A DNA stretch of 62,000 bases. Origin: Cristatella mucedo. Taxonomy: Eukaryota > Bryozoa > Phylactolaemata > Cristatellidae. Below the pieces are notes generated by a model. The model searched no databases, was not told the origin of the DNA, and saw only the letters and a list, made by a program, of their open reading frames with translations. Positions 43,915-54,363 of the stretch are shown here, piece after piece; within the stretch, counting starts at the first letter, position 1, and every line of letters starts with the position of its first letter. The stretch spans positions 1 to 62,000 of the forward strand of contig WPIO01000197.1 in NCBI GenBank assembly GCA_009760855.2, given 5' to 3'. Position numbers and translations under genes: made by a program.

Positions 43915-44480
43915 GTATGCCGTAAAACTAAATATAGGTTTGTAATTTGTTTACAGTCTCCATTTTGATGATGCACGAGTTAGGTTGCCACTTCTAATGC
44001 ATTATAACCATGTTTCCTAAATACGTAGTCCGCTTACAACATTTTGAAGTTCAGAGCCGCTACCTAATGGCAAAAGTCGAAAGAGCTGATAGATGTAGGG
44101 AAGGTATTGGGACTAAATCAGCAATAGAGATACGGCGAAGCACGGGGGGGATAACCAGCTCTTGAGAGTACAAAGGCTTTTAAGTCATATTGCTTGAAAG
44201 CGATTCACTTTCTGATTGGCAAACAGTTTGTGTAATACATTTTTCTAGCTCCCAGACCACGCAATAGGTTATCGAAGCGTTGCTTTCTTACGAGAAAGTG
44301 ACGATACTAGTTACTCCGAGATAACCCAGCAGGTCAGTAGCTCACTCTACACAAGCGAGGTCGAGGGTTCGACGCCAGCAGTTGGGCAGTCCTGCATTAC
44401 TAACAGAAAGCAGTGGTCATAGCCGATAAATTACTTCTGACGCTATCAAAATGAGGCTTTTGACTGAGCTGAGAGCTTCG

Positions 44481-44934
44481 AGTCTATTTTTGAGGATAAT
44501 AATCTTAATTTTGACGTAAGTTGGTTTCAATGTAAGCAATGACACGTGTAAGCTACTCAGTGAAAACAGCATGTTTTCTATTTAAGGGAGTACGCCCAGC
44601 AGTAGCAGGAGCTGTTTCCCGCCAAATGGAATGTATCTCTTCAAAAAGCACATTTATTGAGTTTTTGTATAGCCTAATAGAACGAGTGACTTGCTTGTGT
44701 GACCAAAGTAAAGCTGGCTGTATTTAAAGGCCATGAGAGGTTGTGGGCTCAAGCTGCGTAGAAAATTCAAATGGCTGATTGGTGATTAAGTTCTCCCTAG
44801 AACTATTCGAATGAATTAGTAGCATTTCCTGCACAACATTTAGCACAACTGTGGCTGGGACAAGTAAACTGATTGATGATTATCCTTTGTTTTGGAGACG
44901 ATGTACAACTCAGTGATAATAGCAATATTAATAT
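44481..44934. other. No recognisable gene or repeat
   Basis: Unassigned; R1 similarity has ended. Confidence 0.4.
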
Positions 44935-45490
44935 TACTAATAAGAATGCACTTGATAAATCGCTCTCAGAGAACTCAATCTCTTTCAAGGCACTTTACAT
45001 TTTCTGCGAAGGGAAATGCGATTGAATGGTGAGTGATATCATGCTTGATAAATAACATGAATAACATTGTTAGGGGTGACATGCCAGGATCAGCATGCAA
45101 ATGTGGTTGGTGGCAGCATGTACAGTGTCAGCACGCATAAGCACGTGAAGGACGAATCACAGAGACCCACTAAATGATATCGTAGATATGTGTTTTAAGT
45201 TCTTTTACAGCATGATTAATCTGGGGATGTTTTGACGCAAGTCTGGGGTGAGTTCCAGGCTTCCGGAGCACATGAACTAAATGCACGGTCTCCAAAGGAT
45301 TTGAGGTTTGTACGAGGCAGTGGAAACTGTTGGATTCCGAAAAGCAGGTGATACGATGCTTGGCCTGGTAGGGGAGTAGATCTGAGAGATAGGCTGGAGC
45401 CGAAGAATGGAGTGCCCTAAAAGTGAGCGACAAAACCTTGAAGTCGATCCTTTGCTTGACTGGTAGCCAGTGCAGGTCAGCGAGAACAAC
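44935..45490 (-). mobile_element. LINE-A copy, 5'-truncated
   Basis: Tail, stem-loop, 3' UTR and last ~110 codons; frames 45,170-45,433 and 45,277-45,489 are pieces of the C-terminal region. The family stop near the 3' end is altered. Confidence 0.85.
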
Positions 45491-45547
45491 TTCTATGTTT
45501 CACATGCGCCTGCTTCAAGGCGACGAATAGCAATACTAATATTATAA

Positions 45548-45751
45548 TTATTACATTTGATACGGTACCCTAGGAGTACTAAATTTGTTTATAGGTACTT
45601 TACATTTGCTGCAAACAAAGCGCCATCGAATGAATGGTGGTAGCACGATCAATAAGCAAATAACGTGATTTCTGGCGACATGCACAGGATCAAGAAGCAA
45701 GTATGGTAAGTGGCGTGCTAAGTGTTACCATGCAAATAATGTATTACGTTC
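45548..45751 (-). mobile_element. LINE-A 3' UTR remnant
   Basis: Diverged stem-loop complement (CCCTAGGAGTACTAAATTTG) and 3' UTR words to about 45,751. Confidence 0.65.
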
Positions 45752-46071
45752 GCCAGCAAAGCAGCTAGATTTATATGAGTTACAAACGAGTGTCCCTCGT
45801 CAGATTCTTTCTATGACGAACCTGCTTGCGTCGTGATGATAGTCGATCGTAATTTTTCTGTCAATCGATCTCCTACAGTCATTCTGTTAGTGGTGCTTTG
45901 GAATGATCCTCCTGAAACAGAAATTACACTCACAGCATCGTTACTAATGCCATAGTCTTGCTAGGATTTTATCGGTGCCATCGGTGTATAATATATATGG
46001 ACATGCACAGGATCAAGAAGCAAGTATGGTAAGTGGCGTGCAGTGTTACCATGCAAATAATGTATTACGTT
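45679..46071 (+). repeat. Pair of ~73-bp direct repeats
   Basis: GACATGCACAGGATCAAGAA to GTATTACGTT occurs at 45,679-45,750 and 45,999-46,071, identical but for a 2-3 bp indel, although the LINE-A sequence involved is old. The second copy runs into the (TA)n tract. Confidence 0.9.
45752..45960 (+). repeat. R1 fragment, copy 3
   Basis: Aligns with the end of the R1 proximal part (42,590-42,762; 53,045-53,165): TTATATGAGTTACAAACGAG, ATGACGAACCTGCTTGCGTC, GATCCTCCTGAA. Confidence 0.7.
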
Positions 46072-46075
46072 ACAT

Positions 46076-46078
<3 letters not shown>

Positions 46079-46169
<91 letters not shown>
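46079..46169. repeat. (TA)n microsatellite, about 45 units
   Basis: Uninterrupted TA run. Confidence 0.97.
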
Positions 46170-46173
<4 letters not shown>

Positions 46174-46429
46174 TTACTTTAGCAAAACCATTAGTGCTAC
46201 CTTCTAGTCAGGCTCGGTCTATGGAAGATTTAAAAGGTGAACTTGAGGCTTACAGTTTTGTAATGCTAAAAAGTGGCAGTACTTCAAGCTGCAGTTATGG
46301 CTGTATAAAATTGCGTAAAATGAAAGAGTAAATTTTGGTAGACGATTTCATTGGATACTTTGTTTGAAAGTGAAAAGGATGAACTACATAATGAGAGCAT
46401 GGAGCCACCCATGTTTCTATTTTTAATAA

Positions 46430-47030
46430 ATTCAGGTATTATGTGGTGCCCTCAGAGAACTCAATAAATTTCTGAGTGTATTACATTTGCTGTAAAGAAA
46501 GGGCGATCAAGTGGGTAGTGATTGCATGCCCAATAGCAATACGACGCTCCATAACAAGTGTAACATGGCTATCGGGGAAATGCACATGGTCAGCATCCTT
46601 AAGCACGTAAACGACGAATCACAGGGACCCACTAAATGCTTTAATAAGTATATTTTGTATTTTAATGTTTCAATTCAGGCTATTTTGTGAGGCAAGTCGG
46701 AAGTAATGTCCTGGCTCACCAGGTACACGAACTAAACGCACGGTCTCCGAAGGATTTGAGGTTCAACCTGTAAAGATAAACGATCAGATTCCAAAAAGCA
46801 TGTGCTATGATGCTGTGTTTAGCGGGAGAGAAGTTTTGATTGGTTGACTGGAGCTATAATATGAGGAGACCTAAAAGTTAACGACCGAACCATGATGCTG
46901 ATGCTTGCTTAGACAGGGAGCGACATCATGTTTGCGAGAAAGGATTTCGTTCACATTCATCATGAAATCCATACATGCAGCAAGTGATTTAATATAATTC
47001 GATGTGCTCGAGAGCTGACAGGTATTAAAT
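46430..47030 (-). mobile_element. LINE-A copy, old
   Basis: Stem-loop complement, 3' UTR, C-terminal coding, then a jump to the AACIDDI region near 46,950-47,020, implying an internal deletion. Confidence 0.7.
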
Positions 47031-47415
47031 AGTAAGAATAGTAATAATAATAATGCACTTAATAAAGCTCCCTCAGAGAACGCGATCTCTTTCTAGGCGC
47101 TATCCACTTGTGGCAAAAGGTAGCCTGATTGAATGGTGAATAATATCATGTTTGATAAACAAGAATAACATGGCTAGGGGTGACATGCACAGGGTCAGCA
47201 TACAAATTAGTGTTACATACAAATAAAAAAGGTTACATACAAATGTGGTTAGTGGCAGCATGCACAGTGTCAGCATACATAAGCGCATGAAGGACGAATC
47301 ATAGGGATCCAAAAAATGCTGTCCAAAATAGGTGTGTTTCTAAGTTCTTTTTAAGCGTGGTCAAGTCAGCGGATATTCTGATGCAAGTCGGGAGGGAGTT
47401 CCAGGCTTTGGGAGC

Positions 47416-47706
47416 AACGACATCTACTTTTCAACTGCCAACTATGGCACATCTTTTTTCAGCTGTCCTGAACTGCTACTTCTATGCTACTCACTACCTC
47501 AACTGCTCTCCTAACTTTGCTATGCTTCCAACTTTCTCTTTGTTGAGTGAGACGAAGTCTGTTGGCTACCGAATGCGTAACGAAAGCCCCTTAGGCTGTG
47601 AGTGCGCTATACAAAACTCTCCTGCGTAACACCCACATGGTCTTTATGACTTTGTGCAGTTACCGACGGAGATACATGACATGACATGACATGACATGAC
47701 ATGACA
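47416..47706 (+). mobile_element. LINE-B nested in LINE-A, variant tail
   Basis: Last ~70 codons (frame to 47,629 ending QNSPA), 3' UTR and a tail of five ATGAC units, a variant of the usual ATTAC. Confidence 0.9.
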
Positions 47707-48071
47707 TGCGAACTAAATGCACGGTCTCCAAAGGATTTGAGGTTTGTACGAGTTATTGGTAAACTGTAGGATTCTGAGAAGCCGGTAGTACGATGGTTGG
47801 CCTAGTGAGGGAGTAGACCTGAGATACAGGCTGGCGCCAAAAAATGTAATGACCTAAAAGTGAGCGACAAGACCTTGAAGTCAATCCTTTGCTTGACTGG
47901 AGACCAGTGCAGGTCGGCGAGATGGGGTGTGATGTGACAACTGTGACGCTCACGACAGTCAAGCGTGGTTGCAGAGTCTTGCCCCACCTGCAATCGCCTG
48001 ATCGCATGTGCCGGTAGAATAGCAAGCAGTGAGTCACAGGAATCAAGACAGGATGTTACAAGTGCATGGAA

Positions 48072-48157
48072 CCCTTTGCAGCAAATGCAAAGCGCCTAGA
48101 GAGAGATTGAGTTCTCTGAGGGCGCTTTATCAAGTGCATTATGATTCTTATTATAAC
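48072..48157 (+). mobile_element. LINE-A 3' end only (~85 bp), nested in LINE-A
   Basis: Only CTTTGCAGCAAATGC, the perfect stem-loop and an ATT-like tail are present. AACC repeats on both sides, a possible short target-site duplication. Confidence 0.85.
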
Positions 48158-48179
48158 CACTTAGACGTGGTATCCTTAT

Positions 48180-48611
48180 CTAAAAAACACGAGTCTTAGC
48201 TATGTAATGTAGTTGAAAGTACGCAGACTTGATTGTGAAGCTGATGTGGACATCTAACGAGAGGTCACCTTGGAACATGACACCTAGATTTCGAGCTGAT
48301 TCAACAGGTGATATGCTGGCAGAGCAAATTTTGAGAGACAGCCTTTTTAATTTCGGAATCACACTGGATTTGTCCATAACTAGCAAGTTAGTTTTATGAT
48401 CGTTTAGTTTCAGAAAATTTGCTGCCATCCATATGGGGATATCATCAATGAATGCAGCAAGTGAGTTGAGAGAATTCGAGGTGCTCGAAGGCTGGGAGAG
48501 ATCAAAGCAAAGGTACGACTGAGTGTCATCCACGTAGAAGTTAAGGCATAGATTGTGCTTCGCAATCACATCAGCAAGAGGGAGATTACACTTCGGATGA
48601 TCTATGTCCAT
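48180..48611 (-). pseudogene. LINE-A RT palm and connection, fragment
   Basis: This 143-codon frame reads LPLADVIAKHNLCLNFYVDD (motif C reads YVDD, a conservative change), TQSYLCFDLSQPSS, AANFLKLNDHKTNLLVM and SPVESARNLGVMFQGDLSLD. Motif A and B are missing through deletion and truncation. Upstream codons before LPLAD are out of family register. Confidence 0.7.
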
Positions 48612-48704
48612 TCACGTCAGTACTCTACAGTCTCCAACTGAGACAGGACCTGAACCACTGCAGAGCAGTGCCAGTGATGCCCAGCCGAGATGAGAGGCGC
48701 ATAG

Positions 48705-48957
48705 GCTAATTCTTTAGCCTATGCTAGAGACCCGGTGAAGCTATTTTTTAGTTGTATTATAAAGTAATTCAAACATTCCTATATTGAGTCTTAAAGGTTG
48801 AAAAACTTAATCAACTTGTTTCTTTTTCGCATTTTTTCTTCACATATGGACTTACTCTCAGCTACTGCTCACTCGTTCCCGGATTGAAAGGTAGAATCCA
48901 TATGTATCCAGCAATACGATTATCTGGGCCATCTTCGACTAAAAAAGTAATCACTTC
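48705..48957 (+). repeat. R2 repeat, copy 1
   Basis: About 250 bp match 61,421-61,668 at roughly 80-85% by eye (TATGCTAGAGACCCGG, ATTTTTTCTTCACATATGGA, AGCTACTGCTCACTCGTTCC, CCATCTTCGACTAAAAAAGT). No coding or terminal repeat signal. Confidence 0.85.
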
Positions 48958-48966
48958 TCAATAGAA

Positions 48967-49460
48967 GAATATATAAATATCTAAACATCTAAATATATAG
49001 TTATGTAAACATATAAATAATAAAATAAGTAAATATCTAAGCAAATAATGAATTATTGCAAAAACAGATAAATCCATCAATAACTAATAGTAACTAATTA
49101 GAAGACGAATAAATAAATATTAACTCCGAAATAGTAACTCCTAAATCCTAGCTGATTAAATAGCCTCTTTTTGTATAGCGACAGAAGAGCCTTTACGGCT
49201 ATCACCACCGCTTGCAGTGGCGATAAAGGATCGCCCACCGCAGGAATCGAACCCACGACCTCGGGACCGAGGTCATGAAAGCAACCGCCTTACCTAGTGT
49301 GCCATCACGGCTAAAAAAATAGTATAGGAATATATACAGTTTTTGTAAATTTATGAACTTTCAAATGTGCAAATCTATAAACCTATAAGTATTTGTATAC
49401 ATCAATACATCAATCTATAACCATTTCAATATATTATTATATCAATATATCAGTGAAGGA
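48967..49460. repeat. Degenerate 8-bp-period AT-rich satellite, split by SINE
   Basis: From 48,967 to 49,146 and 49,314 to 49,460, words such as ATCTAAAC, ATCTAAAT, ATGTAAAC, ATATAAAT, AAGTAAAT and later ATCAATAC, ATCAATCT, ATAACCAT succeed each other every 8 bp. Confidence 0.7.
49147..49313 (-). mobile_element. tRNA-derived SINE, copy 2
   Basis: Minus-strand reading: AGCCGTGATGGCACACTAGG (A box region), GGGTTCGATTCC (B box), then the hairpin CCTTTATCGCCAC paired with GTGGTGATAGCCGTAAAGG, and a tail CGCTATACAAAAAGAGGC. AAATAGTA at 49,129-49,136 and 49,317-49,324 is a probable 8-bp target-site duplication. Best-preserved of three copies. Confidence 0.85.
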
Positions 49461-51204
49461 ATACACTAAAATAAAAATTTACTTCGATAAATATTGTAAT
49501 ATTATTGTATTGTATATTATTAATATTATATATTGATAGATACGGGCTGGTGTAATGATCCTTGTGTAAGTAAATCACAACTTTCCGGTCTTATTGTTTC
49601 ACTACTGCACTTTAGCCAACTTCAAGATCACTAGTAGAGGCACTACCTCATTCATTCTATGCCTCGGCCGGCTTAACCAGACTGCTCCGTATCCGGCGGT
49701 CCACGGCCATGGGTCGCTAGGTGTGCCTCCTGCAAGACCAATCAGCCTGCTGTTCCTACTGGGATATCGAGTCGCAGGCCCGACCTGTCAAAAATAACCT
49801 CTGTGCACTCTACTCGCCCGGGCCCTCCATTCTCACCTGGCTCAGCCATCTAACTTGATGTCTCCGGTGCCTCCTTCCTGTTTTGGAAACCCATTGTAGC
49901 CAGGCTTGGTTTGATCCGCGAGGCACTTTTTTTTTAAAGGAAGCAGGATCGGCTAGGTACTGGCAGAATGCTCATTGACAGCAATTGCAACGTGTCTAGA
50001 GAAGGCATGCACATGTGTGTTAGTTGCATGTTTTTTTAATATAAACCCGGAAGTTTAACCACTTGCCTCGTTACTGCCTGTTAATTTCCAGTAAGCTGGC
50101 AGGTAGCAGACATTCCTGAATCACGCCTACTTGGCTTTGTGGAAGGATTTACGGAAAATAAACCGATAACCCTAGTCGAGACTTGAGAAAACTCTCAAAT
50201 CGCAATTCCGGCTGGTATTTATTATGCTAAATACGCGAATACGTCGCTTGCTAAAATGCAGAATATGACATCTACCTGGGTCATCTTTGGACGCCCTGGG
50301 TCTGCTAAGGGACTGTTCCGTAGAAATTTTAGCAAATTCTTTCTTACAAATGCTCAATGTTATTTTCAAGCGTAAAACCAAGCCTATGTCAGCAGAGATT
50401 CTGCTATATAATCGTTCCGGGGCGTTTTTTGAGTCTCATAGAACGGGTAAATTAAAGCAAAAAAGAAGTAAACGTGGTGAGACTCTCATCCTAGTGTCTG
50501 CTTCGGCTAAGTGAACACAGAATTGACCACTTCTATATCGGTAGCCACAGTCGCAAGGCGATAGATTCGCATCTTATCAATCGGGCAAGAAAGATCTAAC
50601 CTTTCACTCCAAAATATCCGTCAGTGGGCAGGAATACGCTCCAAAAACGAAGCGGCCGAAGTGCTTCGCACAACTAGAGTGCTTCTTGTCGTGACGAGAC
50701 TAGTAGTGTTAATCCGAAGGTCTCTCATGTGCGGATTGACTTCAATCGCTGACACTGCTAGATCAAAAAATATTATCATAATTGATTTTATGAATGATGT
50801 AGGTTACTTTACTAGTGTCCAAAGAAAACAAGTCTCTCTCCGGTCACTATTTTTACATTGAAAAAAGTGCATTTTGGTTAAAACAGGGTTAACTGTTCCC
50901 ACGTGCTTGCAGCATCTTGTTGCATCAAGATGTTGCAAGCAAAGCACCCATCGCTGTGCCAGTCTCAGCTGACGTGCACAAAATACAGGCAATGCGTCAA
51001 TCTATTTTTTCATTTTACCGAGCGGCGTACGTGCGGCAGCACTAATGTAAGCAGCAATGATCAGTCGACTGATGCTGGTGTAGCAAGACGCCGAATCAAC
51101 CGAAACAGTTAGTCATCTGACATACCGTGTCAGGATGCACAAGCATTACCAGGAAAATGCTCAGTAACAAAGTGAATTACAAAACGACCCGGTGCATGGA
51201 TGCC
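49461..51204. other. Unassigned, GC-rich island at 49,660-49,930
   Basis: The island contrasts sharply with the AT-rich satellite beside it and may be a separate repeat. No gene motif was recognised in the stretch. Confidence 0.4.
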
Positions 51205-51445
51205 ATTTTTTTTAAATGCCAAACATCAGGGAATATCTTGATGCCAGTCGCGAGTGAGTTAAAAGCACTGGAAGCTTGCCAACTACAGCCACGAGGATCA
51301 GATTATGTACGGATCGTTTGCCGCACGCCAAAAAACCCTTGTAAAATATGACCGAGAAAGTTAGTGAACGGACCTAGAAGTAAGTAAAAACACCTTGCAG
51401 TCCAATCAACTCCCTTTGGGAAGCCCTCAGAGAACGTTGAAAAGA
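51205..51445 (-). mobile_element. LINE-A coding remnant, very old
   Basis: ATCAGGGAATATCTTGATGC, then CAGTCGCGAGTGAGTT, then GGACCTAGAAGTAAG with ACACCTTGCAGTCCAATCAA keep LINE-A order, with a deletion in the middle. Confidence 0.5.
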
Positions 51446-51875
51446 AGCATTAAGCGGCAGTAGCAATGCTTATGTGCCAGTAACAAAGCTTCGTAGTATT
51501 TTCCAAGGTGTAGGCTGCTTATCGCTTAAATATCGCAAAGGCTGAAAACATGAGCTAAATACAACTTCGCGGCAAATGACAGTCCGTATAATGCAGGCCA
51601 CACTTTAATTTTTGACGGGGGAACTGTACTATTCCTCGATTATTAGCATGCGTATTAAGGTTACGAAGGTAAATTACAAGGACATTAGCCTACACAACCG
51701 GCCAAAAGGCGGTTTGGAATCTACAAAGAAACTTTTGGCAATGTTATTGCGTCCTCAGACTGTCAGCTTGTCCAGTTCCTAAACTCTGAATCTCGTCGAT
51801 TTTGTCACAATACCCTAGCTGATTGTGCCTCGATCAACTATGAACTATGAACAATGAATTATGTATAAATATGGT
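51446..51875. other. Unassigned; short 7-bp repeat before SINE
   Basis: Just upstream of the SINE are four AACTATG-like heptamers (about 51,836-51,865). Nothing else recognised. Confidence 0.4.
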
Positions 51876-52040
51876 GAGCCATAATGGCTCACTGGGTAAG
51901 GCGGTGGCTTTTCACGAACTCGGCCCCGAGGTCGTGTGTTCAAATCCTATGGTTGGCGATCCTTTATCGCCGCTGCAAGCTGTGGTGATAGCAGTCAAGT
52001 CTCGTCTGTCGCTATACAAAAAGAGGCTGTTAAATAAGGT
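51876..52040 (+). mobile_element. tRNA-derived SINE, copy 3
   Basis: AGCCATAATGGCTCACTGGG (A box region), GTGTTCAAATCC (B box), hairpin CCTTTATCGCCGC with GTGGTGATAG, then CGCTATACAAAAAGAGGCTG and TTAAAT. An AT-rich run follows. Confidence 0.8.
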
Positions 52041-52154
52041 TGTATTTAATTTTATTTTTTATATATATGAAGATATAAATATATATGTCGATACATATAT
52101 GTATAATTTTATAAATACCGTCCTTATAGAACGTTAGCTCTTTTCAGGTGCTTT

Positions 52155-53775
52155 AAATATGGAGCCGGAGCCCACGACGTCGCTGGACATATGCATTCAC
52201 CTCGCTTTTTAGTGTTTTCCCTTTCTGTCGTGAGCTTTACAGGTGCTGAATAAAATCCTTTTCTCGGCGACATGCAATTGCTTACAATAAAGCAGCAAAA
52301 AAGCACCAAGCTGTGAAGAATCAGTTCCATAGCGTCTACTGATAGAGCGGCCAACAAAACCACTCTTAAACAAGGCTGAGGTGGTTTTCCCCTATTAAAG
52401 ATATGGAAAATTACCTGATCAAAAAACGTAATAGTTACTTGATATGAAAACGCAGAAGGTCCTTAGAAACTTTGAAGTCAGACTATGATGGCTGAATTAG
52501 ATGTCTAGTAAAGTGATAGCTTTATATGAAGAACAACTTCGGATAAGCTCAACACCTAGCTGAAGGCTGATAATTATAGAGCCGCATATTATGAGCATTG
52601 AAAATCGAGCAATCAAACTCATCTATTAGTTTTCACGTTCGCAATATAGAATCATAACTCTGCAAAAAAATAATTTTTACATCAACTATATAGAGGCTGA
52701 TCGCCGTCAAGCTATTGCCATGGATGCTTACTGCAAGAGACATATGTAATTTATTGACTCATATACAGAGATAACTTGAGAGTTTGGTTATTCTCAGGCA
52801 TTAAATTAATCCGTACTTATTACTAATGCTCGTGATGCTGCTGAGTACCAGCTTGGTTTTCAGGAGCTCTACAAAGTGCTAGCCTAACCTGACTAAGCTA
52901 CAAATCTGTGTAACTATTGATGTGTGAGGAAAAGTTTCGATCTGCTTACAGTGTAGGCTGATATTTATTCTGCATATCTGATCAGTTATTGCGTTTGCTA
53001 GGTAAGCAGCAGGGGTTACGCTTAGAAATCAGGAACCCTTATCAGATTATGCAGATGACTAACCTGCTGCCGTTGTGAGGACAGTTGGTTTTGATACCTC
53101 TGTCACACGATCTCCTCCAGTCGTTCCGTCAGTTGTGCTGTGTAATAAACCTCCTTTAAAGACAAATTCACTCGTTTTTTTGTTAATAATGCCTCAAGTG
53201 GTCTTAATATTATTCAGCCCGAGCTGTCACGAAGAGGCTAGCACTTTAAAATACTGCAAGCGATTCCCGAATATTGGGTGATCGAAAAAAGTTGATCTGG
53301 GCCTTTATTTTTGATTCGTTTTAGCCTTTGAAAAACGCAGGAAACCTATAACACCTTAATTTAAAAATTAACCCGAGTGACATAATTGGTTCGTAAACTG
53401 CGATTAATGTGATTCTCTAAATCCTAGCAATATCTACGAGTTCAAATGCGAAATATTTGATTATTCGCCAGTTGCTTTGAAGACTCGTTCCTAATCTTTA
53501 GGGTTCAAATAAAAATGGGCAATGGAGGTCTAATAGAATACGAACGCTGACTCTGAAATTAGTGAAATATCTACGACATATAACATCCATTCTCGCCTCC
53601 TGACATAGAGCGCTCTAACGTGCGTTCTTGTTCGTTGCAGAATTCTTCCGAAAACCGAAGTTCTTGCGAATATCGTATACGGAATAGATACAGCTAAGAC
53701 CTGTTTAAAGTTATTCTGATTGTTATTTGACCGTAGCGCTTAAGAAATTACGTGCCTATGGACATCTAAGCGCTT
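52155..53775 (+). repeat. R1 dispersed repeat, copy 4, 5' part
   Basis: Collinear with 10,700-11,450 and 41,960-43,480; the sequence is broken at 53,779 by the long LINE-A and continues at 57,225. Confidence 0.65.
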
Positions 53776-53848
53776 ATCGCTTCGGGCTGCTGGGTCTCCC
53801 ACGCCGGCGGCGGCCTTAGCTTGGCCGGCAGCTAGTAACCTGCTTGTT

Positions 53849-54229
53849 AGTTATGATCGTCAGCAGCTGTTATCGCTTCGTCACCGTAGATCAAATGCAT
53901 TCCCAGATATTAATGTTGTTGCTAAGATTTATGAACTATGCATTAATAAAAGAAAAGCGCCCCGTAGCCACCGCGGTGGCCGTAACCGCCAGCTCAGACG
54001 CCGCTCTTTGGGCGGAACCTGCAAGCTGAGTACCAGTTCGTTTGGTATTCCTAGCATTGTCTCGAACCGCTCAGCACGCTCCCCCACATGCGTCACTGTA
54101 AATTCCTCAAACTTAGTGGTCATCAAGCCTGTTGTAACCCCATCGGCCAGACTTAATGCTTGCCTTTGAAATCCTCGCTCAATGTGCAATAAACCTCTAG
54201 TAATAAGCGACCTTATTTCTAAAAATGTA
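53849..54229 (+). pseudogene. LINE-A N-terminal region, one nonsense codon
   Basis: Read in the frame that contains 54,167, this matches the N-terminal part of the 13.7-kb copy: basic Arg-rich stretch (SHRGGRNRQLRRRSLGGT-like), SNRSARSPTCVTVNSSNLVV, SARLNACL. A TGA at 54,167-54,169 replaces the Trp codon of the family ACLWNPRSM block. Near 54,226 a single base is missing relative to the other copy (AAAATGTATC versus AAAATGGTATC), shifting frame. The domain of the first ~100 residues is not recognised. Confidence 0.7.
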
Positions 54230-54363
54230 TCGACCTGCTCGCCTTAACTGAAACTTGGCTAAAATCGATACACTTTCCGACAATTAAAGACGAAACTCCA
54301 TCTGGTTTCTCGTTCTTTCACACCCCTAGATCAATCAAAACTGGAGGTGAAGTTGCTATTATC

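Larger units (their letters stand above)
41960..44480 (+). repeat. R1 dispersed repeat, copy 2, split by LINE-B
   Basis: The proximal part 41,960-42,762 aligns with 10,890-11,450 and 52,350-53,165. After the LINE-B (42,763-43,195), the distal part 43,200-44,480 aligns with 53,300-53,480 and 57,225-58,150. Removing both LINEs gives two collinear ~2.3-2.5 kb segments. No terminal repeats are visible; the class is unknown (ancient transposon or segmental duplication). Confidence 0.65.
47040..48704 (-). mobile_element. LINE-A copy, host of two nested insertions
   Basis: Pieces 47,040-47,415, 47,707-48,071 and 48,158-48,704 join into one collinear element (3' UTR, C-terminal region, RT palm). The gaps are a LINE-B and a tiny LINE-A. 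A further ~60-bp internal deletion removes the motif B region. Confidence 0.85.

Noticed and set aside
44325-44385. tRNA-like stretch with a GGGTTCGACGCC B-box-like word
   Set aside because: Part of R1; the paralogous site near 58,040 has lost the B-box word, and no cloverleaf could be drawn. Not called as a tRNA or SINE.
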